The notes beneath the pieces are model-generated. The model had not been told where the DNA came from. It saw only the letters and a program-made list of their open reading frames with translations, and searched no databases. From the NCBI RefSeq assembly GCF_048771995.1, contig NC_133027.1, forward strand, positions 11,590,001-11,654,000: a stretch of 64,000 nt of DNA. Direction: 5' to 3'. The translations under genes were made by a program, and so were the position numbers. Source of the stretch: Taeniopygia guttata. Taxonomy: Eukaryota > Chordata > Aves > Passeriformes > Estrildidae. Below are positions 24,901 through 39,900 of the stretch, one piece after another; position 1 is the first letter of the stretch, and each line of letters opens with the position of its first letter.

Positions 24901-27900
24901 ATAAATGATAGGTAACGGCTTGTCCCTCATGCTTCTCTCTTGCCACAGATGACAGAGACACCAGCAGTGTCTGCTCTGGCTCCCTCTCCTCCTGGTGAAC
25001 AAGCCAAAGAGGAGCAAATTGAGGAGTATGACCTCGAGGCTCCATCAGTGGTCACACCAGAGCCTGAATCTCCTGAGCCAGTAAGTGCCAGTTGTGGGTG
25101 GTGCTGTCTTTAGTGCATGGCAGAGCTGCAAGTTTCGCTTTTGCGTTTCAGAGTTTTCAGGATTTATAACGTCAGTTACAAAGAGATCATTGCTATCTGA
25201 TAGAAGGGAGGGTGGAATATTTATTTCAGAGCAATTTGCAGTACAGGTGGATTAACCAATTTTAATACCATGAGAGTGCATTGGAATCCCATTGCAATTA
25301 ACGTTTCTCAATTTTCCTTGGAAGAAATGGTGGTAGATGTGAGAATATAGGAAGTTATAGATGATAGGTAACAGCCTGTCCCTCATGCTTCTCTCTTGCC
25401 ACAGATGACAGAGGAAACAACAGTGTCTGCCCTGGCTCCCTCTCCTCCTGGTAAAGCCGAAGACGAGGAAATTGAGGAGTATGACCGCGAGGCTCCATCA
25501 GTGATCACACCAGAGCCTGAATCTTCTGAACCGGTAAGTGCCAGTTGTGGGTGATGCTGTATTTAGTGCAAGGCAGAGCTGCAAGTTTCTGACCAGCCAG
25601 CTCTTGCTGTTGCTGGCGAGGATGCTGAGTGCTGGAGTCCTGCCAGGACCCAGCGATTTCCTGCAGGCAGTGACCTCCAGCTAGAAATTGGCCTTGGACC
25701 TGTCATGTTTAGGCACCAAAGCCTGTTGCCTCAGGATGAGCGTCTGGCTGCTCATCTCAGTGAAGCTCTGTCTCTTGGGCTTCTGCAGGGCCATGGCCAA
25801 GGGCGCACGAAGTAGTGCTGGAGGTCTCAGGGCTTGGTTTGTTTGCTTTCTCTTTGTGGAAACACGTGTTTGGCTGGTGAAACGGGTCTGCAGTTTCTCG
25901 AGTATTTATTCAGTTCTACAAAGTGTGCGGCTCAGCTGTCTTGTGACTTTTGATAAGCTGCAAGTAGACGAGTGTGTTGTCCATGAATCTGTGGGGGACA
26001 AGATCTGGCAAAGAAACTAAGTTTATAATTGTGGAAGCCCTCTTGTGAGGCAAAAAGCAAGGTTCTGTGGATGCATTTTTTGGTGTAGTCTGCAGCTTTG
26101 AAAAGTGCACTGCAGCCTGGAGGCGGGGCCGGGGGGAGGTGAAGCTGCAAGTCCATGACTGCAGTCTTGTGTTGCTCAGAAGAGGAAGGACATTTTGAAA
26201 TGGTGGATGCTGTATTTTTAATCCAATGGGCAACTTAGTGGCTGGGACGCTGTGTGGGCCAAAAGGACCCAGGGGTGCCGGTCAAAAGCAGCTGAAGGTG
26301 GGCCAGGACCTGGCCAGGTGGCCAAGAAGGCCAAGGGCACCCTGGCCTGTGTCATCAGCAGTGGGGCAGCAGGAGCAGGGCAGTGACCGTCCCCCTGGGC
26401 TGGGCAGCGCTGCAACCATAGCTGGAAGTTCTGTGCTGCGTGTCACCCTCAAATCCACGGGTGATCAGTCCCCAGTGCACCCCGTCCAGCTGGGCAGTGG
26501 GGCGAGTCGGGCAGAGGGAGGGAACTTCTCCTTGGATCCTGGGGGGCTTTGAGAAGCTCCCTCGTGAGTTCAAAGACAAGCTGCTCCGACAAGCTAGAGA
26601 AAGAGGCGCTCCTCCTCAGGATTAGTTCCAAAATTTAATGAGGGCCTGGAGAGATCCCAGGCCACATCCAAACCCGAAGGACATCCAGAGCAAGAGAGGG
26701 TGTCCCTGCCCAGAGGAGCCAGATACAGGGGGACGGGAAACCCGAGCAGCCAACAGGGGAAGGACTTGGGAGTGGCTCTCTGGGGGCAAGGCCTCAGCGT
26801 GACCACTGAGGAAGGGGTGGGGGAGGAGCCCCGAGCCAGGGTCCAGTTACCTGGTGACCCTGGGAGAAGGCTCTGGACAAAGGGGAAGGGTCACGAGGTG
26901 ATGGACACATCACCTGGGAGGAGACAGGGGGATGAGTCAGGGATTTTGGGGTTTGATGGACATACAGGTGCTGATGGGAAAGCTGGGATGAACCAAATGA
27001 ATACAAAGAGGGGATATGGAGGGACAAACCATTATGAGGGGATATACAGGGCGAGCACAACTCCACAGTGATGTGTCTACATGTGGGCCCCTCTGAAGAA
27101 GGAAGTCCTTGAGGCGCTGGGCGTGTGCGGAGAAGGACACGGGAGCTGGGGAAGGGTGTGGAGCGCAAGGCCAAGGAGGAGGTGCTCAGGGTGTTTCAGC
27201 CTGGACAACGGGAGGCTCGTGAGGGACCTTCAGGCACACTTCCATAGATCCATACATGAAAGCGCTCAGCACCATGGCTGTTCCCCTGCCAAACATGCCC
27301 TCACTGCCTCCAAGTGTTTTAGCCACCTGAGGAGGGGACACTTTTGACTTGGTTTGACTTGGTTTGGTAGGAGGTAAAGCCCTGCCCATTTTCTCTCTTT
27401 CCAGCAAGCACAGATGCTTCTGCACAACCTTTCCTGCCCTTTCCTTGCACTGGTTGGGATTCTGATCCAGTTTGAGTTTTGCATGTCTGCCGCAGCAACA
27501 GCAAAGGCCTTGCTGGCTATTTCCTACTTTTGCATTTCAGGGCTTTAAAGAGCCAAAAGCTCCTTTGTGCCAAGGCACAGTTGCTTGCTGATGGCAGCCA
27601 GGAAGGACTATCAAATACATAGAGTGCATCGAATAGAGTTCTGTTGAGTTAGCCCATTTTAATCTGGTCAGAGTGACTTAGAATCGCATTGCTAACAAAG
27701 TGGATAATTTTTCCTTTTAAGAGGTGGTTGTGGATCCGAGGAGAAACGAGATTATAAATGATAGGTAACGGCTTGTCCCTCATGCTTCTCTCTTGCCACA
27801 GATGACAGAGACACCAGCAGTGTCTGCTCTGGCTCCCTCTCCTCCTGGTGAACAAGCCAAAGAGGAGCAAATTGAGGAGTATGACCTCGAGGCTCCATCA

Positions 27901-30900
27901 GTGGTCACACCAGAGCCTGAATCTCCTGAGCCAGTAAGTGCCAGTTGTGGGTGGTGCTGTCTTTAGTGCATGGCAGAGCTGCAAGTTTCGCTTTTGCGTT
28001 TCAGAGTTTTCAGGATTTATAACGTCAGTTACAAAGAGATCATTGCTATCTGATAGAAGGGAGGGTGGAATATTTATTTCAGAGCAATTTGCAGTACAGG
28101 TGGATTAACCAATTTTAATACCATGAGAGTGCATTGGAATCCCATTGCAATTAACGTTTCTCAATTTTCCTTGGAAGAAATGGTGGTAGATGTGAGAATA
28201 TAGGAAGTTATAGATGATAGGTAACAGCCTGTCCCTCATGCTTCTCTCTTGCCACAGATGACAGAGGAAACAACAGTGTCTGCCCTGGCTCCCTCTCCTC
28301 CTGGTAAAGCCGAAGACGAGGAAATTGAGGAGTATGACCGCGAGGCTCCATCAGTGATCACACCAGAGCCTGAATCTTCTGAACCGGTAAGTGCCAGTTG
28401 TGGGTGATGCTGTATTTAGTGCAAGGCAGAGCTGCAAGTTTCTGACCAGCCAGCTCTTGCTGTTGCTGGCGAGGATGCTGAGTGCTGGAGTCCTGCCAGG
28501 ACCCAGCGATTTCCTGCAGGCAGTGACCTCCAGCTAGAAATTGGCCTTGGACCTGTCATGTTTAGGCACCAAAGCCTGTTGCCTCAGGATGAGCGTCTGG
28601 CTGCTCATCTCAGTGAAGCTCTGTCTCTTGGGCTTCTGCAGGGCCATGGCCAAGGGCGCACGAAGTAGTGCTGGAGGTCTCAGGGCTTGGTTTGTTTGCT
28701 TTCGCTTTGTGGAAACACGTGTTTGGCTGGTGAAACGGGTCTGCAGTTTCTCGAGTATTTATTCAGTTCTACAAAGTGTGCGGCTCAGCTGTCTTGTGAC
28801 TTTTGATAAGCTGCAAGTAGACGAGTGTGTTGTCCATGAATCTGTGGGGGACAAGACCTGGCAAAGAAACTAAGTTTATAATTGTGAAGCCCTCTTGTGA
28901 GGCAAAAAGCAAGGTTCTGTGGATGCATTTTTTGGTGTAGTCTGCAGCTTTGAAAAGTGCACTGCAGCCTGGAGGCGGGGCCGGGGGGAGGTGAAGCTGC
29001 AAGTCCATGACTGCAGTCTTGTGTTGCTCAGAAGAGGAAGGACATTTTGAAATGGTGGATGCTGTATTTTTAATCCAATGGGCAACTTAGTGGCTGGGAC
29101 GCTGTGTGGGCCAAAAGGACCCAGGGGTGCCGGTCAAAAGCAGCTGAAGGTGGGCCAGGACCTGGCCAGGTGGCCAAGAAGGCCAAGGGCACCCTGGCCT
29201 GTGTCATCAGCAGTGGGGCAGCAGGAGCAGGGCAGTGACCGTCCCCCTGGGCTGGGCAGCGCTGCAACCATAGCTGGAAGTTCTGTGCTGCGTGTCACCC
29301 TCAAATCCACGGGTGATCAGTCCCCAGTGCACCCCGTCCAGCTGGGCAGTGGGGCGAGTCGGGCAGAGGGAGGGAACTTCTCCTTGGATCCTGGGGGGCT
29401 TTGAGAAGCTCCCTCGTGAGTTCAAAGACAAGCTGCTCCGACAAGCTAGAGAAAGAGGCACTCCTCCTCAGGATTAGTTCCAAAATTTAATGAGGGCCTG
29501 GAGAGATCCCAGGCCACATCCAAACCCGAAGGACATCCAGAGCAAGAGAGGGTGTCCCTGCCCAGAGGAGCCAGATACAGGGGGACGGGAAACCCGAGCA
29601 GCCAACAGGGGAAGGACTTGGGAGTGGCTCTCTGGGGGCAAGGCCTCAGCGTGACCACTGAGGAAGGGGTGGGGGAGGAGCCCCGAGCCAGGGTCCAGTT
29701 ACCTGGTGACCCTGGGAGAAGGCTCTGGACAAAGGGGAAGGGTCACGAGGTGATGGACACATCACCTGGGAGGAGACAGGGGGATGAGTCAGGGATTTTG
29801 GGGTTTGATGGACATACAGGTGCTGATGGGAAAGCTGGGATGAACCAAATGAATACAAAGAGGGGATATGGAGGGACAAACCATTATGAGGGGATATACA
29901 GGGCGAGCACAACTCCACAGTGATGTGTCTACATGTGGGCTCCTCTGAAGAAGGAAGTCCTTGAGGCGCTGGGCGTGTGCGGAGAAGGACACGGGAGCTG
30001 GGGAAGGGTGTGGAGCGCAAGGCCAAGGAGGAGGTGCTCAGGGTGTTTCAGCCTGGACAACGGGAGGCTCGTGAGGGACCTTCAGGCACACTTCCATAGA
30101 TCCATACATGACAGCGCTCATCACCATGGCTGTTCCCCTGCCAAACATGCCCTCACTGCCTCCAAGTGTTTTAGCCACCTGAGGAGGGGACACTTTTGAC
30201 TTGGTTTGACTTGGTTTGGTAGGAGGTAAAGCCCTGCCCATTTTCTCTCTTTCCAGCAAGCACAGATGCTTCTGCACAACCTTTCCTGCCCTTTCCTTGC
30301 ACTGGTTGGGATTCTGATCCAGTTTGAGTTTTGCATGTCTGCCGCAGCAACAGCAAAGGCCTTGCTGGCTATTTCCTACTTTTGCATTTCAGGGCTTTAA
30401 AGAGCCAAAAGCTCCTTTGTGCCAAGGCACAGTTGCTTGCTGATGGCAGCCAGGAAGGACTATCAAATACATAGAGTGCATCAAATAGAGTTCTGTTGAG
30501 TTAGCCCATTTTAATCTGGTCAGAGTGACTTAGAATCGCATTGCTAACAAAGTGGATAATTTTTCCTTTTAAGAGGTGGTTGTGGATCCGAGGAGAAACG
30601 AGATTATAAATGATAGGTAACGGCTTGTCCCTCATGCTTCTCTCTTGCCACAGATGACAGAGACACCAGCAGTGTCTGCTCTGGCTCCCTCTCCTCCTGG
30701 TGAACAAGCCAAAGAGGAGCAAATTGAGGAGTATGACCTCGAGGCTCCATCAGTGGTCACACCAGAGCCTGAATCTCCTGAGCCAGTAAGTGCCAGTTGT
30801 GGGTGGTGCTGTCTTTAGTGCATGGCAGAGCTGCAAGTTTCGCTTTTGCGTTTCAGAGTTTTCAGGATTTATAACGTCAGTTACAAAGAGATCATTGCTA

Positions 30901-33900
30901 TCTGATAGAAGGGAGGGTGGAATATTTATTTCAGAGCAATTTGCAGTACAGGTGGATTAACCAATTTTAATACCATGAGAGTGCATTGGAATCCCATTGC
31001 AATTAACGTTTCTCAATTTTCCTTGGAAGAAATGGTGGTAGATGTGAGAATATAGGAAGTTATAGATGATAGGTAACAGCCTGTCCCTCATGCTTCTCTC
31101 TTGCCACAGATGACAGAGGAAACAACAGTGTCTGCCCTGGCTCCCTCTCCTCCTGGTAAAGCCGAAGACGAGGAAATTGAGGAGTATGACCGCGAGGCTC
31201 CATCAGTGATCACACCAGAGCCTGAATCTTCTGAACCGGTAAGTGCCAGTTGTGGGTGATGCTGTATTTAGTGCAAGGCAGAGCTGCAAGTTTCTGACCA
31301 GCCAGCTCTTGCTGTTGCTGGCGAGGATGCTGAGTGCTGGAGTCCTGCCAGGACCCAGCGATTTCCTGCAGGCAGTGACCTCCAGCTAGAAATTGGCCTT
31401 GGACCTGTCATGTTTAGGCACCAAAGCCTGTTGCCTCAGGATGAGCGTCTGGCTGCTCATCTCAGTGAAGCTCTGTCTCTTGGGCTTCTGCAGGGCCATG
31501 GCCAAGGGCGCACGAGGTAGTGCTGGAGGTCTCAGGGCTTGGTTTGTTTGCTTTCTCTTTGTGGAAACACGTGTTTGGCTGGTGAAACGGGTCTGCAGTT
31601 TCTCGAGTATTTATTCAGTTCTACAAAGTGTGCGGCTCAGCTGTCTTGTGACTTTTGATAAGCTGCAAGTAGACGAGTGTGTTGTCCATGAATCTGTGGG
31701 GGACAAGACCTGGCCAAAGAAACTAAGTTTATAATTGTGGAAGCCCTCTTGTGAGGCAAAAAGCAAGGTTCTGTGGATGCATTTTTTGGTGTAGTCTGCA
31801 GCTTTGAAAAGTGCACTGCAGCCTGGAGGCGGGGCCGGGGGGAGGTGAAGCTGCAAGTCCATGACTGCAGTCTTGTGTTGCTCAGAAGAGGAAGGACATT
31901 TTGAAATGGTGGATGCTGTATTTTTAATCCAATGGGCAACTTAGTGGCTGGGACGCTGTGTGGGCCAAAAGGACCCAGGGGTGCCGGTCAAAAGCAGCTG
32001 AAGGTAGGCCAGGACCTGGCCAGGTGGCCAAGAAGGCCAAGGGCACCCTGGCCTGTGTCATCAGCAGTGGGGCAGCAGGAGCAGGGCAGTGACCGTCCCC
32101 CTGGGCTGGGCAGCGCTGCAACCATAGCTGGAAGTTCTGTGCTGCGTGTCACCCTCAAATCCACGGGTGATCAGTCCCCAGTGCACCCCGTCCAGCTGGG
32201 CAGTGGGGCGAGTCGGGCAGAGGGAGGGAACTTCTCCTTGGATCCTGGGGGGCTTTGAGAAGCTCCCTCGTGAGTTCAAAGACAAGCTGCTCCGACAAGC
32301 TAGAGAAAGAGGCACTCCTCCTCAGGATTAGTTCCAAAATTTAATGAGGGCCTGGAGAGATCCCAGGCCACATCCAAACCCGAAGGACATCCAGAGCAAG
32401 AGAGGGTGTCCCTGCCCAGAGGAGCCAGATACAGGGGGACGGGAAACCCGAGCAGCCAACAGGGGAAGGACTTGGGAGTGGCTCTCTGGGGGCAAGGCCT
32501 CAGCGTGACCACTGAGGAAGGGGTGGGGGAGGAGCCCCGAGCCAGGGTCCAGTTACCTGGTGACCCTGGGAGAAGGCTCTGGACAAAGGGGAAGGGTCAC
32601 GAGGTGATGGACACATCACCTGGGAGGAGACAGGGGGATGAGTCAGGGATTTTGGGGTTTGATGGACATACAGGTGCTGATGGGAAAGCTGGGATGAACC
32701 AAATGAATACAAAGAGGGGATATGGAGGGACAAACCATTATGAGGGGATATACAGGGCGAGCACAACTCCACAGTGATGTGTCTACATGTGGGCTCCTCT
32801 GAAGAAGGAAGTCCTTGAGGCGCTGGGCGTGTGCGGAGAAGGACACGGGAGCTGGGGAAGGGTGTGGAGCGCAAGGCCAAGGAGGAGGTGCTCAGGGTGT
32901 TTCAGCCTGGACAACGGGAGGCTCGTGAGGGACCTTCAGGCACACTTCCATAGATCCATACATGACAGCGCTCAGCACCATGGCTGTTCCCCTGCCAAAC
33001 ATGCCCTCACTGCCTCCAAGTGTTTTAGCCACCTGAGGAGGGGACACTTTTGACTTGGTTTGACTTGGTTTGGTAGGAGGTAAAGCCCTGCCCATTTTCT
33101 CTCTTTCCAGCAAGCACAGATGCTTCTGCACAACCTTTCCTGCCCTTTCCTTGCACTGGTTGGGATTCTGATCCAGTTTGAGTTTTGCATGTCTGCCGCA
33201 GCAACAGCAAAGGCCTTGCTGGCTATTTCCTACTTTTGCATTTCAGGGCTTTAAAGAGCCAAAAGCTCCTTTGTGCCAAGGCACAGTTGCTTGCTGATGG
33301 CAGCCAGGAAGGACTATCAAATACATAGAGTGCATCAAATAGAGTTCTGTTGAGTTAGCCCATTTTAATCTGGTCAGAGTGACTTAGAATCGCATTGCTA
33401 ACAAAGTGGATAATTTTTCCTTTTAAGAGGTGGTTGTGGATCCGAGGAGAAACGAGATTATAAATGATAGGTAACGGCTTGTCCCTCATGCTTCTCTCTT
33501 GCCACAGATGACAGAGACACCAGCAGTGTCTGCTCTGGCTCCCTCTCCTCCTGGTGAACAAGCCAAAGAGGAGCAAATTGAGGAGTATGACCTCGAGGCT
33601 CCATCAGTGGTCACACCAGAGCCTGAATCTCCTGAGCCAGTAAGTGCCAGTTGTGGGTGGTGCTGTCTTTAGTGCATGGCAGAGCTGCAAGTTTCGCTTT
33701 TGCGTTTCAGAGTTTTCAGGATTTATAACGTCAGTTACAAAGAGATCATTGCTATCTGATAGAAGGGAGGGTGGAATATTTATTTCAGAGCAATTTGCAG
33801 TACAGGTGGATTAACCAATTTTAATACCATGAGAGTGCATTGGAATCCCATTGCAATTAACGTTTCTCAATTTTCCTTGGAAGAAATGGTGGTAGATGTG

Positions 33901-36900
33901 AGAATATAGGAAGTTATAGATGATAGGTAACAGCCTGTCCCTCATGCTTCTCTCTTGCCACAGATGACAGAGGAAACAACAGTGTCTGCCCTGGCTCCCT
34001 CTCCTCCTGGTAAAGCCGAAGACGAGGAAATTGAGGAGTATGACCGCGAGGCTCCATCAGTGATCACACCAGAGCCTGAATCTTCTGAACCGGTAAGTGC
34101 CAGTTGTGGGTGATGCTGTATTTAGTGCAAGGCAGAGCTGCAAGTTTCTGACCAGCCAGCTCTTGCTGTTGCTGGCGAGGATGCTGAGTGCTGGAGTCCT
34201 GCCAGGACCCAGCGATTTCCTGCAGGCAGTGACCTCCAGCTAGAAATTGGCCTTGGACCTGTCATGTTTAGGCACCAAAGCCTGTTGCCTCAGGATGAGC
34301 GTCTGGCTGCTCATCTCAGTGAAGCTCTGTCTCTTGGGCTTCTGCAGGGCCATGGCCAAGGGCGCACGAGGTAGTGCTGGAGGTCTCAGGGCTTGGTTTG
34401 TTTGCTTTCTCTTTGTGGAAACACGTGTTTGGCTGGTGAAACGGGTCTGCAGTTTCTCGAGTATTTATTCAGTTCTACAAAGTGTGCGGCTCAGCTGTCT
34501 TGTGACTTTTGATAAGCTGCAAGTAGACGAGTGTGTTGTCCATGAATCTGTGGGGGACAAGACCTGGCCAAAGAAACTAAGTTTATAATTGTGGAAGCCC
34601 TCTTGTGAGGCAAAAAGCAAGGTTCTGTGGATGCATTTTTTGGTGTAGTCTGCAGCTTTGAAAAGTGCACTGCAGCCTGGAGGCGGGGCCGGGGGGAGGT
34701 GAAGCTGCAAGTCCATGACTGCAGTCTTGTGTTGCTCAGAAGAGGAAGGACATTTTGAAATGGTGGATGCTGTATTTTTAATCCAATGGGCAACTTAGTG
34801 GCTGGGACGCTGTGTGGGCCAAAAGGACCCAGGGGTGCCGGTCAAAAGCAGCTGAAGGTAGGCCAGGACCTGGCCAGGTGGCCAAGAAGGCCAAGGGCAC
34901 CCTGGCCTGTGTCATCAGCAGTGGGGCAGCAGGAGCAGGGCAGTGACCGTCCCCCTGGGCTGGGCAGCGCTGCAACCATAGCTGGAAGTTCTGTGCTGCG
35001 TGTCACCCTCAAATCCACGGGTGATCAGTCCCCAGTGCACCCCGTCCAGCTGGGCAGTGGGGCGAGTCGGGCAGAGGGAGGGAACTTCTCCTTGGATCCT
35101 GGGGGGCTTTGAGAAGCTCCCTCGTGAGTTCAAAGACAAGCTGCTCCGACAAGCTAGAGAAAGAGGCGCTCCTCCTCAGGATTAGTTCCGAAATTTAATG
35201 AGGGCCTGGAGAGATCCCAGGCCACATCCAAACCCGAAGGACATCCAGAGCAAGAGAGGGTGTCCCTGCCCAGAGGAGCCAGATACAGGGGGACGGGAAA
35301 CCCGAGCAGCCAACAGGGGAAGGACTTGGGAGTGGCTCTCTGGGGGCAAGGCCTCAGCGTGACCACTGAGGAAGGGGTGGGGGAGGAGCCCCGAGCCAGG
35401 GTCCAGTTACCTGGTGACCCTGGGAGAAGGCTCTGGACAAAGGGGAAGGGTCACGAGGTGATGGACACATCACCTGGGAGGAGACAGGGGGATGAGTCAG
35501 GGATTTTGGGGTTTGATGGACATACAGGTGCTGATGGGAAAGCTGGGATGAACCAAATGAATACAAAGAGGGGATATGGAGGGACAAACCATTATGAGGG
35601 GATATACAGGGCGAGCACAACTCCACAGTGATGTGTCTACATGTGGGCCCCTCTGAAGAAGGAAGTCCTTGAGGCGCTGGGCGTGTGCGGAGAAGGACAC
35701 GGGAGCTGGGGAAGGGTGTGGAGCGCAAGGCCAAGGAGGAGGTGCTCAGGGTGTTTCAGCCTGGACAACGGGAGGCTCGTGAGGGACCTTCAGGCACACT
35801 TCCATAGATCCATACATGACAGCGCTCATCACCATGGCTGTTCCCCTGCCAAACATGCCCTCACTGCCTCCAAGTGTTTTAGCCACCTGAGGAGGGGACA
35901 CTTTTGACTTGGTTTGACTTGGTTTGGTAGGAGGTAAAGCCCTGCCCATTTTCTCTCTTTCCAGCAAGCACAGATGCTTCTGCACAACCTTTCCTGCCCT
36001 TTCCTTGCACTGGTTGGGATTCTGATCCAGTTTGAGTTTTGCATGTCTGCCGCAGCAACAGCAAAGGCCTTGCTGGCTATTTCCTACTTTTGCATTTCAG
36101 GGCTTTAAAGAGCCAAAAGCTCCTTTGTGCCAAGGCACAGTTGCTTGCTGATGGCAGCCAGGAAGGACTATCAAATACATAGAGTGCATCGAATAGAGTT
36201 CTGTTGAGTTAGCCCATTTTAATCTGGTCAGAGTGACTTAGAATCGCATTGCTAACAAAGTGGATAATTTTTCCTTTTAAGAGGTGGTTGTGGATCCGAG
36301 GAGAAACGAGATTATAAATGATAGGTAACGGCTTGTCCCTCATGCTTCTCTCTTGCCACAGATGACAGAGACACCAGCAGTGTCTGCTCTGGCTCCCTCT
36401 CCTCCTGGTGAACAAGCCAAAGAGGAGCAAATTGAGGAGTATGACCTCGAGGCTCCATCAGTGGTCACACCAGAGCCTGAATCTCCTGAGCCAGTAAGTG
36501 CCAGTTGTGGGTGGTGCTGTCTTTAGTGCATGGCAGAGCTGCAAGTTTCGCTTTTGCGTTTCAGAGTTTTCAGGATTTATAACGTCAGTTACAAAGAGAT
36601 CATTGCTATCTGATAGAAGGGAGGGTGGAATATTTATTTCAGAGCAATTTGCAGTACAGGTGGATTAACCAATTTTAATACCATGAGAGTGCATTGGAAT
36701 CCCATTGCAATTAACGTTTCTCAATTTTCCTTGGAAGAAATGGTGGTAGATGTGAGAATATAGGAAGTTATAGATGATAGGTAACAGCCTGTCCCTCATG
36801 CTTCTCTCTTGCCACAGATGACAGAGGAAACAACAGTGTCTGCCCTGGCTCCCTCTCCTCCTGGTAAAGCCGAAGACGAGGAAATTGAGGAGTATGACCG

Positions 36901-39900
36901 CGAGGCTCCATCAGTGATCACACCAGAGCCTGAATCTCCTGAACCGGTAAGTGCCAGTTGTGGGTGATGCTGTATTTAGTGCAAGGCAGAGCTGCAAGTT
37001 TCTGACCAGCCAGCTCTTGCTGTTGCTGGCGAGGATGCTGAGTGCTGGAGTCCTGCCAGGACCCAGCGATTTCCTGCAGGCAGTGACCTCCAGCTAGAAA
37101 TTGGCCTTGGACCTGTCATGTTTAGGCACCAAAGCCTGTTGCCTCAGGATGAGCGTCTAGCTGCTCATCTCAGTGAAGCTCTGTCTCTTGGGCTTCTGCA
37201 GGGCCATGGCCAAGGGCGCACGAAGTAGTGCTGGAGGTCTCAGGGCTTGGTTTGTTTGCTTTCTCTTTGTGGAAACACGTGTTTGGCTGGTGAAACGGGT
37301 CTGCAGTTTCTCGAGTATTTATTCAGTTCTACAAAGTGTGCGGCTCAGCTGTCTTGTGACTTTTGATAAGCTGCAAGTAGACGAGTGTGTTGTCCATGAA
37401 TCTGTGGGGGACAAGACCTGGCAAAGAAACTAAGTTTATAATTGTGAAGCCCTCTTGTGAGGCAAAAAGCAAGGTTCTGTGGATGCATTTTTTGGTGTAG
37501 TCTGCAGCTTTGAAAAGTGCACTGCAGCCTGGAGGCGGGGCCGGGGGGAGGTGAAGCTGCAAGTCCATGACTGCAGTCTTGTGTTGCTCAGAAGAGGAAG
37601 GACATTTTGAAATGGTGGATGCTGTATTTTTAATCCAATGGGCAACTTAGTGGCTGGGACGCTGTGTGGGCCAAAAGGACCCAGGGGTGCCGGTCAAAAG
37701 CAGCTGAAGGTGGGCCAGGACCTGGCCAGGTGGCCAAGAAGGCCAAGGGCACCCTGGCCTGTGTCATCAGCAGTGGGGCAGCAGGAGCAGGGCAGTGACC
37801 GTCCCCCTGGGCTGGGCAGCGCTGCAACCATAGCTGGAAGTTCTGTGCTGCGTGTCACCCTCAAATCCACGGGTGATCAGTCCCCAGTGCACCCCGTCAT
37901 GCTGGGCAGTGGGGCGAGTCGGGCAGAGGGAGGGAACTTCTCCTTGGATCCTGGGGGGCTTTGAGAAGCTCCCTCGTGAGTTCAAAGACAAGCTGCTCCG
38001 ACAAGCTAGAGAAAGAGGCGCTCCTCCTCAGGATTAGTTCCGAAATTTAATGAGGGCCTGGAGAGATCCCAGGCCACATCCAAACCCGAAGGACATCCAG
38101 AGCAAGAGAGGGTGTCCCTGCCCAGAGGAGCCAGATACAGGGGGACGGGAAACCCGAGCAGCCAACAGGGGAAGGACTTGGGAGTGGCTCTCTGGGGGCA
38201 AGGCCTCAGCGTGACCACTGAGGAAGGGGTGGGGGAGGAGCCCCGAGCCAGGGTCCAGTTACCTGGTGACCCTGGGAGAAGGCTCTGGACAAAGGGGAAG
38301 GGTCACGAGGTGATGGACACATCACCTGGGAGGAGACAGGGGGATGAGTCAGGGATTTTGGGGTTTGATGGACATACAGGTGCTGATGGGAAAGCTGGGA
38401 TGAACCAAATGAATACAAAGAGGGGATATGGAGGGACAAACCATTATGAGGGGATATACAGGGCGAGCACAACTCCACAGTGATGTGTCTACATGTGGGC
38501 CCCTCTGAAGAAGGAAGTCCTTGAGGCGCTGGGCGTGTGCGGAGAAGGACACGGGAGCTGGGGAAGGGTGTGGAGCGCAAGGCCAAGGAGGAGGTGCTCA
38601 GGGTGTTTCAGCCTGGACAACGGGAGGCTCGTGAGGGACCTTCAGGCACACTTCCATAGATCCATACATGACAGCGCTCATCACCATGGCTGTTCCCCTG
38701 CCAAACATGCCCTCACTGCCTCCAAGTGTTTTAGCCACCTGAGGAGGGGACACTTTTGACTTGGTTTGACTTGGTTTGGTAGGAGGTAAAGCCCTGACCA
38801 TTTTCTCTCTTTCCAGCAAGCACAGATGCTTCTGCACAACCTTTCCTGCCCTTTCCTTGCACTGGTTGGGATTCTGATCCAGTTTGAGTTTTGCATGTCT
38901 GCCGCAGCAACAGCAAAGGCCTTGCTGGCTATTTCCTACTTTTGCATTTCAGGGCTTTAAAGAGCCAAAAGCTCCTTTGTGCCAAGGCACAGTTGCTTGC
39001 TGATGGCAGCCAGGAAGGACTATCAAATACATAGAGTGCATCAAATAGAGTTCTGTTGAGTTAGCCCATTTTAATCTGGTCAGAGTGACTTAGAATCGCA
39101 TTGCTAACAAAGTGGATAATTTTTCCTTTTAAGAGGTGGTTGTGGATCCGAGGAGAAACGAGATTATAAATGATAGGTAACGGCTTGTCCCTCATGCTTC
39201 TCTCTTGCCACAGATGACAGAGACACCAGCAGTGTCTGCTCTGGCTCCCTCTCCTCCTGGTGAACAAGCCAAAGAGGAGCAAATTGAGGAGTATGACCTC
39301 GAGGCTCCATCAGTGGTCACACCAGAGCCTGAATCTCCTGAGCCAGTAAGTGCCAGTTGTGGGTGGTGCTGTCTTTAGTGCATGGCAGAGCTGCAAGTTT
39401 CGCTTTTGCGTTTCAGAGTTTTCAGGATTTATAACGTCAGTTACAAAGAGATCATTGCTATCTGATAGAAGGGAGGGTGGAATATTTATTTCAGAGCAAT
39501 TTGCAGTACAGGTGGATTAACCAATTTTAATACCATGAGAGTGCATTGGAATCCCATTGCAATTAACGTTTCTCAATTTTCCTTGGAAGAAATGGTGGTA
39601 GATGTGAGAATATAGGAAGTTATAGATGATAGGTAACAGCCTGTCCCTCATGCTTCTCTCTTGCCACAGATGACAGAGGAAACAACAGTGTCTGCCCTGG
39701 CTCCCTCTCCTCCTGGTAAAGCCGAAGACGAGGAAATTGAGGAGTATGACCGCGAGGCTCCATCAGTGATCACACCAGAGCCTGAATCTCCTGAACCGGT
39801 AAGTGCCAGTTGTGGGTGATGCTGTATTTAGTGCAAGGCAGAGCTGCAAGTTTCTGACCAGCCAGCTCTTGCTGTTGCTGGCGAGGATGCTGAGTGCTGG

